Below are positions 1 through 4,673 of a stretch of 8,223 nt of DNA, piece by piece; position 1 is the stretch's first letter; the number at the start of each line of letters is the position of its first letter. The position numbers and the translations under genes are program-made. Source of the DNA: Anaerolineales bacterium (GTDB lineage: Bacteria > Chloroflexota > Anaerolineae > Anaerolineales > Villigracilaceae); contig JADLCG010000088.1 in assembly GCA_020847355.1 (NCBI GenBank), positions 1 to 8,223 of the forward strand. Reading direction: 5' to 3'. The notes beneath the pieces were generated by a model that ran no database searches, was not told the origin of the DNA, and saw nothing but the letters and a program-made list of their open reading frames with translations.

Positions 1-429
1 CGCTTGATATTGAGCGGCGACCTGCGCCAATTGCGCGTCTGCCCGCAAGCCCCACACGTCATTGATGATTTTAGCCCCCGCTTTGAGCGCTTCTTCCGCC
101 ACTTGAGCTTTGTAGGTGTCAATTGAAATTAAAACATTCGGGAAGTTTTTATGCAGGGCTTGAATCACTGGAATCACGCGGCGCAGTTCTTCTTCTGCTG
201 AGATGGCGGCGGAACCTGGGCGCGTGGATTCTCCGCCTACGTCTAAAATATCCGCGCCGTTGGCGATGAATTCCTCCGCTTGTTTTAGGGCGTAATCTAC
301 TGCGTCAGTTTGGGCGAGCAAGCCATCCCCGGAGAATGAATCGGGAGTCACATTGAGGATGCCCATCACATAGGTGCGCGAGCCCCAATCAAACCTGAAG
401 TTTCCGATTTGAAGCGTAGGGGATTTCAT
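1..429 (-). CDS. folP: Dihydropteroate synthase, N-terminal part (runs off the left edge)
   Basis: This is the 5' part of a dihydropteroate synthase gene, 143 codons open at the window edge (the family is usually about 270-290 residues). The enzyme condenses p-aminobenzoate with 6-hydroxymethyl-dihydropterin pyrophosphate in cytoplasmic folate synthesis. Visible family signatures are GILNVTPDSFSGDG at residues 23-36 (pterin/Mg loop), GGESTRPGS at 65-73 (flexible loop), SIDTYK at 102-107 and INDVWG at 122-127. The ATG at 429 is chosen because MKSPTLQIGNFRFDWG gives the usual short lead-in to the first signature. No Shine-Dalgarno sequence precedes it. The start lies 13 nt after the stop of the upstream SpoIIAA-like gene, so translation may be coupled and the two are probably one transcript. 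Nothing in the visible part is broken. The identification is very secure from the two signature loops. Confidence 0.96.
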   Translation of the reverse strand, partial: MKSPTLQIGNFRFDWGSRTYVMGILNVTPDSFSGDGLLAQTDAVDYALKQAEEFIANGADILDVGGESTRPGSAAISAEEELRRVIPVIQALHKNFPNVLISIDTYKAQVAEEALKAGAKIINDVWGLRADAQLAQVAAQYQA

Positions 430-442
430 CAATTGGATTGGA

Positions 443-865
443 TTAAGAAAGTTGATCTAAGGGGCGCGCCAGCCAAGCCTCGGCTTCGTTGATGTCGGTG
501 AAAATTTTCAAAGCGGAAGCCAAGCCGGTTTCAGCCAATGCCGCCACTTTGCGAATTCCGTCGGCGATGGCTTGATTGGCAACGACTACCGCCACGCGCA
601 CATTACGCGCAGAGGGATCGCTGTTAGCGTCCACCGCGAGGCGAATGGCAGATTCTGGAATTTCTTTGACGGCGCGTAAATCATAGAGATTGCGCGTGCG
701 CCGATCCGAGCCGAGCAAATGTTCCAGCGCAAAAGTGTGCCAGTGCTGGATGGTGTTTTCAGAAAGGTCGGTGAAGGTCAAGGTCATGCCCCCATCGCCG
801 CGACGGATGACGGAATAGCCGACTTTGGTTTCGGCGGTCCAGTTAAGGGGTTTTGATTCAGTCAT
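443..865 (-). CDS. Small SpoIIAA/STAS-like protein of unknown role
   Basis: A 140-residue soluble protein with no signal peptide or membrane segment. Its alternating strand/helix pattern, the central NLYDLR (59-64) and the C-terminal LKIFTDINEAEAWLA (119-133) resemble SpoIIAA-like/STAS-fold proteins, in which the last helix carries a similar 'EAxxWL' end. The central hydrophobic strand VRVAVVVAN (about 89-97) fits the core of that fold. STAS proteins often act as anti-sigma antagonists or partner-binding modules, but no conserved phosphorylatable Ser is evident here, so no function is claimed. The ATG at 865 is supported by AGAGGAGA about 6 nt upstream. A TATAAT box on the same strand at 912-907 is well placed as promoter. 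It is the first gene of an apparent two-gene unit with folP. Confidence 0.72.
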   Translation of the reverse strand: MTESKPLNWTAETKVGYSVIRRGDGGMTLTFTDLSENTIQHWHTFALEHLLGSDRRTRNLYDLRAVKEIPESAIRLAVDANSDPSARNVRVAVVVANQAIADGIRKVAALAETGLASALKIFTDINEAEAWLARPLDQLS

Positions 866-870
866 AATAG

Positions 871-878
871 TCTCCTCT
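871..878 (-). promoter_or_regulatory. Ribosome binding site of the SpoIIAA-like gene
   Basis: On the minus strand this reads AGAGGAGA and ends 5 nt before the ATG at 865. It is a near-ideal Shine-Dalgarno sequence, which fixes the start of the gene. It contrasts with folP just downstream, which lacks one. Confidence 0.75.
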
Positions 879-906
879 AATTCCTACGTGCTAGGTAATT
901 AAATGG

Positions 907-935
907 ATTATAACGCAGGCGCTCCCCTTTAACGA
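907..935 (-). promoter_or_regulatory. Putative promoter of the SpoIIAA-like/folP unit
   Basis: A perfect TATAAT -10 box reads on the minus strand at 912-907, about 42 nt before the ATG at 865. At the expected -35 distance there is only a weak match (TCGTTA/TTCGTT around 930-936). Assignment rests on the -10 box, its position and the orientation of the genes. Confidence 0.5.
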
Positions 936-944
936 ATGAGGCGC

Positions 945-950
945 TATAAT
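945..950 (+). promoter_or_regulatory. -10 box of the tRNA-Val promoter
   Basis: A perfect TATAAT sits 12 nt before the first base of the tRNA, the distance expected if transcription starts around 957. No good -35 hexamer is visible (CTCCCC at 17-bp spacing). It lies about 33 bp from the oppositely oriented TATAAT at 907-912, so two divergent promoters are packed together here. Confidence 0.5.
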
Positions 951-962
951 GCTGGGCATCCC

Positions 963-1036
963 GGGCGCTTAGCTCAGTTGGTTAGAGCACCTCGTTTACA
1001 CCGAGGGGGTCGGGGGTTCGAGTCCCTCAGCGCCCA
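963..1036 (+). tRNA. tRNA-Val(UAC)
   Basis: A complete 74-nt cloverleaf. Acceptor GGGCGCT (963-969) pairs with AGCGCCC (1029-1035). D-stem GCTC/GAGC is at 972-975 and 985-988. Anticodon stem CCTCG/CGAGG (990-994/1002-1006) encloses loop TTTACAC, with anticodon TAC at 997-999. T-arm is GGGGG/CCCTC around TTCGAGT (1017-1023). The discriminator base is A1036. The anticodon UAC reads GUA and other GUN valine codons. The gene is followed by CCT, so the full CCA end is not encoded and must be added enzymatically. A run of seven T follows directly (1039-1045). Confidence 0.97.
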
Positions 1037-1038
1037 CC

Positions 1039-1045
1039 TTTTTTT
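1039..1045 (+). terminator. T-tract after the tRNA
   Basis: Seven consecutive T directly follow the tRNA 3' end. No separate hairpin precedes them. The tRNA T-arm and acceptor stem could act as the pausing structure. The intergenic stretch that follows, up to 1222, shows no gene. Confidence 0.35.
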
Positions 1046-1147
1046 AGCCTATATGGGGGTTCGAGCGCTATAACTTTAATATTCCTTGCCTTCGCAGATA
1101 TTATTGTTTGAACTCCTGACAAAGATCATCGAAAATCAATGACAGAA

Positions 1148-1218
1148 TAGACTCCTTTCTAACGCGATATATACACGGCGCAAGTACAATAGCGTTATCA
1201 ATCATCGAAAGGAGTTTA
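1148..1218 (+). promoter_or_regulatory. Candidate Shine-Dalgarno-sequestering leader of the usp gene
   Basis: The segment 1148-1159 (TAGACTCCTTTC) is complementary to 1207-1218 (GAAAGGAGTTTA), 12 pairs including one G-U. The strand continues without a gap as TAACGC (1160-1165), which pairs with GCGTTA (1192-1197). The 3' side has a 9-nt bulge (1198-1206). The outer stem buries the whole AAAGGAG ribosome binding site of the ATG at 1223. If the transcript starts upstream of 1148 this would form a translation switch, for example a thermometer-like element. Weak promoter options upstream are TTGAAC at 1108-1113 with GAAAAT at 1131-1136. A TACAAT at 1185-1190 would instead start the transcript inside the structure and delete its 5' arm. 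Confidence 0.4.
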
Positions 1219-1222
1219 CGTT

Positions 1223-1645
1223 ATGTTTGAAAAACTTTTACTCGCTGTGGATGGTTCTGAACACGCTCTACACGCCACGCGCAAAGCCGCGGAATTGGCT
1301 CGGCGCATGGGGAGCCGCGAACTTTGCCTCGTGATCGCCTATGAAATGATCCCGCCATATCTGGGAGAGCCTAATTTACAATTTGCGATCAACAATCGCA
1401 AAAACTACGCCGAAGAGATTCGCGCTGGCGCGCTAAAAGAAATTGGCGATGTGCCATGTGAAATTCACACCGAAGTTGTCGAAGGCGATCCGGCGGAAAT
1501 TATTATCAACCTAGCGACCTCGCGCAAAAGCGATCTGATTGTGATGGGTTCACGCGGTTTGGGGCGGCTGGCGGGTTTAGTCTTGGGCAGTACCAGTCAA
1601 AAAGTAGTTTCTCACGCGCCCTGCCCAGTCTTGATCGTTCGTTAG
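1223..1645 (+). CDS. Universal stress protein, UspA family
   Basis: A 140-residue single-domain Usp, the usual length for the family. The first strand MFEKLLLAVDGSE carries the nucleotide-contacting Asp (D10). The C-terminal part has the ATP-binding pattern G-x2-G-x9-G-S: G109, G112, G122, S123 within GSRGLGRLAGLVLGS. It ends with the typical APCPVLIVR strand (132-140). This pattern points to the ATP-binding subclass. Usp proteins are cytoplasmic dimers induced by starvation, oxidative or energy stress, and the client of this one cannot be told. AAAGGAG at 1208-1214 lies 8 nt before the ATG and fixes the start. The gene stands alone and is followed by a strong hairpin at 1651-1677. Confidence 0.95.
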   Translation: MFEKLLLAVDGSEHALHATRKAAELARRMGSRELCLVIAYEMIPPYLGEPNLQFAINNRKNYAEEIRAGALKEIGDVPCEIHTEVVEGDPAEIIINLATSRKSDLIVMGSRGLGRLAGLVLGSTSQKVVSHAPCPVLIVR

Positions 1646-1650
1646 TTGAT

Positions 1651-1677
1651 GAGCGGTTGGCGCAAAGCTAACCGCTC
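1651..1677 (+). terminator. Hairpin downstream of the usp gene
   Basis: GAGCGGTTGGC (1651-1661) pairs with GCTAACCGCTC (1667-1677), 11 pairs with one G-U and a 5-nt GCAAA loop, starting 5 nt after the usp stop. No T-tract follows, so it is either a weak or factor-assisted terminator or a 3' stabilising structure. The remaining sequence to 1836 shows no convincing gene. Confidence 0.5.
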
Positions 1678-1757
1678 TGCCAGACTCAATAACCAAGACA
1701 GGTCTAAGCTTTTATTAGCGCTCTTGATTGATTTGAAAACGGGGGAGAAATGCCCAA

Positions 1758-1786
1758 GTGCAGGTATAATTTTAGTTGACCTGCGC
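1758..1786 (+). promoter_or_regulatory. Putative promoter and overlapping inverted repeat of the lamin-tail gene
   Basis: TATAAT at 1765-1770 is about 67 nt upstream of the ATG at 1837 and is the best -10 box in the gap. It has no clear -35 partner. GCAGGT (1760-1765) and ACCTGC (1779-1784) form a perfect 6-bp inverted repeat with a 13-bp spacer that overlaps the -10 box. One G-C pair and one G-T wobble add to the outside. The repeat could be an operator or a hairpin in longer transcripts. Confidence 0.4.
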
Positions 1787-1836
1787 TCTTTGCCTAACGG
1801 ATTAGCACTTGCCCGCGAAGGGCAAAATCCAGGCTG

Positions 1837-3855
1837 ATGCATTTGCTCATGCAAAAAAGAACCCTCTCATTTCGCTTGCTCTTGGCTTTTAGCGTCTGCG
1901 CCTTGCTTTGCGCGGGCGTCTTCGCTCCGCGTTGGGAAGCGGCGGAAGCGAGACCGTTAGCCGCATGTCCGGGCGGCACGATAGCAGAGTGGACTTTCTT
2001 AGGAGACGTCTCAACTCCATCAACGGGTATCGGGACATTTACAGGCGGAAGCGGGCTTAATCCTTCAGCGCCTCCCTATAATTTTGTCGGAGGAAACCCA
2101 GACCGCGCCATTACTTTTACAAATTGGGGAACTCCCGCGCTTGATCTTTCAGATTATATAGAACTTGAAGTTGATACAACCGGAAGAAGTTCCATCAATC
2201 TGCGCTTTGATTATCGAAGATCGCTAACTGGACCTACTTTGCTTCAGCTAAGTTATTCAATAGATGGCATAACTTTCACTGATTATGGTTCAACTATACC
2301 AGTTACGGCGCAAAATACTTGGTATACGGAAGATATTGACCTAAGTTCCATTTTAGTTTTAGACAATCAACCTACTGTGTTCTTTAGAATTTATGGGTAT
2401 AACGCATCTGACGCTGGCGGAACGCTTAGATTTGACAACATCAATCTAACTGAAATTTGCGCTACGCCCACCCCAACCGATACGCTGACGCCTTCTCAAA
2501 CTCTTACCCCAACTGATACGCTCACGCCTTCTCTGACTTTTACTCCTTCCTTAACTTTTACCGCCACCGAGACGCTAACGTCCACCACAACTCTCACGCC
2601 CTCCCAAACCTTAACTTCTACTCCTACTTCCGCTTGCGCGCTCTCGAATACAGCCACTCCGCTGGCGTTGGTGATCAATGAAGTCGCTTGGGCAGGCACG
2701 CGCGCCAGTTCCAGCGATGAATGGATCGAGCTTTACAATCCTCCGGGCGGAATTGGTTGCGTAATGCTCACGGGCTGGGTATTGAAAGCTGAGGACGGTT
2801 CGCCGCTGATCAACCTAGCCGGCACAATACCAGACGGCGGCTACTTCCTGTTGGAGCATAGCGAAAGCACAGTTTCAGATGTCCCCGCCGATCAACTCTA
2901 TTCTAGTTCGCTTTCCAATAGCGGCGAAAAACTTTATTTGGAAAATAACGGCAATCGCATAGATACCGCCAATATTGACGGCGGCTCCTGGCCCGCAGGC
3001 GGCGGAACATATTACGCCAGCATGGAGCGGATCATGAATGGCGGCGTGATTACTGCCGATAGCCCAACTTCTTGGATCACTAATACCGGCGTGGTCAAAA
3101 ACGGCTTGGATGCAAATTCAACTGCGATTTACGGCACGCCGCGCGCTAAAAATTGGGCGGCGCTCGTCACGCCAACGCCCAGCCGTAGCCCAACCCCCAC
3201 GCGGACAAATACCAAAGCGCCAACTGCCGTGCCAGTCGGCAGACCGGTGATCAATGAATTTCTCCCGCGCCCGGGGTTTGACTGGAATCAAGACGGCAAG
3301 ATTGACGTTTTTGACGAATTCATCGAAATCAAAAATCTCGGACCCGTCAATATCAACCTCAAAGACTGGAAGTTGGACGATGCGGAAAATTCCGGCTCAA
3401 GCCCATTCGTCTTGCCTGATCTTACGCTTAAGCCGGGCGAACGCGCCGTGTTTTACGGATTGAAAACCAACATCCTGCTCAGCGATGGCGGCGATGCTGT
3501 CCGTTTGTTAAACCCTAAAAACGTAGTCTATGATTCGTACACATATCCGATTGTGAAAATCAAAGATCAAGCTTGGTGCCGCTATCCAGATGGCAGAGAT
3601 TGGTATGCGGATTGCGTGCCAACCCCTAACGAAAAGAATGCGCGCGAGGGAAGCCCGCCAGCTATGCCCGAAAGTTTCAACCCCGATCCGCTTGTCTGTA
3701 ATTTGCCGGATACTCTGCCGCAGGCTTTCTTCCTTGCGGAGTGCGGCGGCTTTGGCGCAAACATTTGGCGGACAATGTATTGGGATGCGAAAGGCTGGGG
3801 CGCAAGGCTCTTCATTCCGCCGCAGACGAGCAAATGGGAATCTTTTGTGGAATAA
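1837..3855 (+). CDS. Secreted modular protein with two lamin-tail domains and T/P-rich linkers
   Basis: A 672-residue exported protein, probably displayed on the cell surface. In order: signal peptide (basic MQKRT, then hydrophobic LSFRLLLAFSVCALLCAGVFA), a beta-sandwich domain of about 42-208, and a Thr/Pro/Ser linker 209-267 made of 12-residue repeats. Then a lamin-tail domain from about 276 (LVINEVAWAG, DEWIELYNP, GWVLKAEDG, GGYFLLEH), a second TP-rich linker 445-468, and a second lamin-tail domain from 469 (RPVINEFLPR, EFIEIKNLG, DWKLDD, GERAVFYGL). The second domain carries an inserted EF-hand-like loop, D482-W-N-Q-D-G-K-I-D-V-F-D493. A Cys-containing tail ends WESFVE. Lamin-tail domains in bacteria are adhesion or binding modules, often joined to nucleases, but no catalytic domain is seen here. 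The start is ambiguous: ATG 1837 or ATG 1849 (four residues later), both with poor ribosome binding sites. The N-terminal domain is clearly more AT-rich than the rest. Confidence 0.85.
   Translation: MHLLMQKRTLSFRLLLAFSVCALLCAGVFAPRWEAAEARPLAACPGGTIAEWTFLGDVSTPSTGIGTFTGGSGLNPSAPPYNFVGGNPDRAITFTNWGTPALDLSDYIELEVDTTGRSSINLRFDYRRSLTGPTLLQLSYSIDGITFTDYGSTIPVTAQNTWYTEDIDLSSILVLDNQPTVFFRIYGYNASDAGGTLRFDNINLTEICATPTPTDTLTPSQTLTPTDTLTPSLTFTPSLTFTATETLTSTTTLTPSQTLTSTPTSACALSNTATPLALVINEVAWAGTRASSSDEWIELYNPPGGIGCVMLTGWVLKAEDGSPLINLAGTIPDGGYFLLEHSESTVSDVPADQLYSSSLSNSGEKLYLENNGNRIDTANIDGGSWPAGGGTYYASMERIMNGGVITADSPTSWITNTGVVKNGLDANSTAIYGTPRAKNWAALVTPTPSRSPTPTRTNTKAPTAVPVGRPVINEFLPRPGFDWNQDGKIDVFDEFIEIKNLGPVNINLKDWKLDDAENSGSSPFVLPDLTLKPGERAVFYGLKTNILLSDGGDAVRLLNPKNVVYDSYTYPIVKIKDQAWCRYPDGRDWYADCVPTPNEKNAREGSPPAMPESFNPDPLVCNLPDTLPQAFFLAECGGFGANIWRTMYWDAKGWGARLFIPPQTSKWESFVE
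2471..2614 (+). repeat. 36-bp coding tandem repeat (12-residue T/P/S units)
   Basis: Four in-frame 36-bp units start at about 2471, 2507, 2543 and 2579. The first two are nearly identical (CCCCAACCGATACG versus CCCCAACTGATACG, then TGACGCCTTCT versus TCACGCCTTCT), and the last two are decayed. They encode TPTDTLTPSQTL-like units that form the flexible linker between the beta-sandwich and the first lamin-tail domain. Confidence 0.7.
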
Positions 3856-3884
3856 AAAAGAACATCGTTAGATGTTCTTTTTTA
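3853..3884. terminator. Bidirectional rho-independent terminator
   Basis: AAAAAAGAACATC (3854-3866) pairs perfectly with GATGTTCTTTTTT (3871-3883) around a GTTA loop. Each strand therefore ends its hairpin in a T-run. It overlaps the stop codon of the lamin-tail gene and lies 6 bp beyond the stop of the convergent kinase gene, so it can serve both. Confidence 0.9.
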
Positions 3885-3890
3885 TTGTTT

Positions 3891-4556
3891 CTAATCTTCC
3901 GCCGCTTTAGCGACTTCATCCGCGTCAAAAACGACTTCGTCTTTGCCGGTTAATTTATCGTTCACTTTAGAGATGATCAAGCGTAAATGCCCCGGGTGCG
4001 CCACATAATCTAAATCATCGGCGGGGACTGCCAGCACGGGACATAAGGTGAAGTTCTCGATCCAAGATTCGTATAAGTTGTTGAGGTTTTGCAAATAATT
4101 TGGCAAAATCTTTCTTTCGTAATCGCGCCCGCGCGAGTTGATGCGATTGCTCAAAGTTTCGACGGAGGCGCGCAAGTAGATGACCAGATCCGGCGGCGGC
4201 AAAAATTGCACGGCAGTTTCATATAGCTCGCGATAGGTTTGATAATCGCGGTCGGCGATATTGCCCTGACGATATAAATTACGCGCGAAGATTTCCGCAT
4301 CTTCATAGACGCTACGATCCTGCACGACAGAATTTGGGTGTTGGGCTAAATTGAAATGCGAGCGCAGGCGATGGGTCAAGAAAAAGACCTGCGAATGAAA
4401 CGCCCAAGCCGACATATTGTGATAAAAATCTGAAAGATAGGGGTTTTCCGTAACCGGTTCGTAAAATGGGTCCCAATCCATTTCACTACATAGCATCTTC
4501 ACCAACGTAGATTTGCCCACGCCAATATTGCCGGCAATTGCTACAAACTTTTTCAT
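3891..4556 (-). CDS. Deoxynucleoside kinase (dCK/dGK-type)
   Basis: A 221-residue cytoplasmic kinase that phosphorylates deoxynucleosides to monophosphates for dNTP salvage. The features of the monomeric-fold dNK family are present: P-loop GNIGVGKST (9-17), EP at 33-34 with the presumed catalytic E33, substrate-contacting Q56, DRS at 80-82 followed by VYED, and the Arg-rich lid RGRDYE (142-147). The length matches bacterial deoxyadenosine/deoxyguanosine kinases of about 210-220 residues. The base specificity cannot be read safely. ATG 4556 is preferred over an in-frame TTG at 4571 because GTGAGG ends 5 nt before it and the P-loop then starts at the usual distance. The acidic C-terminal tail (KDEVVFDADEVAKAAED) is a small extension. 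The gene converges on the lamin-tail gene and is separated from dsbA by a terminator, so it is probably transcribed alone. Confidence 0.93.
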   Translation of the reverse strand: MKKFVAIAGNIGVGKSTLVKMLCSEMDWDPFYEPVTENPYLSDFYHNMSAWAFHSQVFFLTHRLRSHFNLAQHPNSVVQDRSVYEDAEIFARNLYRQGNIADRDYQTYRELYETAVQFLPPPDLVIYLRASVETLSNRINSRGRDYERKILPNYLQNLNNLYESWIENFTLCPVLAVPADDLDYVAHPGHLRLIISKVNDKLTGKDEVVFDADEVAKAAED

Positions 4557-4563
4557 CTGTGCC

Positions 4564-4615
4564 TCACACAAGCAGTTTTTACTTACTGTGTGAATGATAC
4601 TAAAGTTTCTTTAGT
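4564..4615 (-). promoter_or_regulatory. Palindrome-rich leader of the deoxynucleoside kinase gene
   Basis: Two inverted repeats lie between the terminator of the upstream gene and the kinase start. ACTAAAG-TTT-CTTTAGT (4599-4615) is a perfect 7-bp palindrome with a 3-bp spacer and resembles an operator. TCACACA (4564-4570) and TGTGTGA (4587-4593) form a second perfect 7-bp pair. In the mRNA its 3' arm runs into the GTGAGG ribosome binding site. A possible -10 box TATCAT is read on the minus strand at 4599-4594, next to the first palindrome. No convincing -35 box is seen. Confidence 0.4.
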
Positions 4616-4634
4616 TGGCGGGTTATTTTAACGT

Positions 4635-4665
4635 TAAAAAATTAGGGCAGGCTGTGTGCCTGCCC
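4635..4665 (-). terminator. Rho-independent terminator after the DsbA-like gene
   Basis: Read on the minus strand, GGGCAGGC (4665-4658), loop ACACA, GCCTGCCC (4652-4645), then TAATTTTTTAA. This is an 8-bp GC-rich stem with a T-tract, 8 nt after the stop of the DsbA-like gene. It separates that gene from the kinase gene. Confidence 0.9.
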
Positions 4666-4673
4666 TGCGGGAT

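Noticed and set aside
1037..1222. Second tRNA downstream of tRNA-Val
   Set aside because: Only an 11-nt T-arm match is present. No acceptor, D-arm or anticodon arm can be formed around it.
1646..1837. Plus-strand 63-codon frame directly after the usp stop
   Set aside because: It would start on a TTG inside the region of the 11-bp hairpin with no ribosome binding site. Its sequence contains the inferred promoter and looks like translated intergenic DNA.
1642..1854. Minus-strand 70-codon open frame across the usp/lamin-tail gap
   Set aside because: It overlaps the usp hairpin and the start of the lamin-tail gene, has no ribosome binding site and no recognisable composition or motif. It opposes well-supported genes.
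2496..2699. Minus-strand Val-rich frame opposite the T/P linker
   Set aside because: It is the antisense of Thr/Pro/Ser repeat codons, which automatically gives a stop-free Val/Ser/Gly-rich frame.
3582..3953. Open frames on both strands over the 3' end of the lamin-tail gene
   Set aside because: They cross the clear bidirectional terminator or lie fully inside the real gene in other frames, and they show no family motif.
4557..4571. TTG start five codons upstream for the deoxynucleoside kinase
   Set aside because: The ATG at 4556 has GTGAGG at 5-nt spacing. The TTG would place the Shine-Dalgarno inside the coding sequence.
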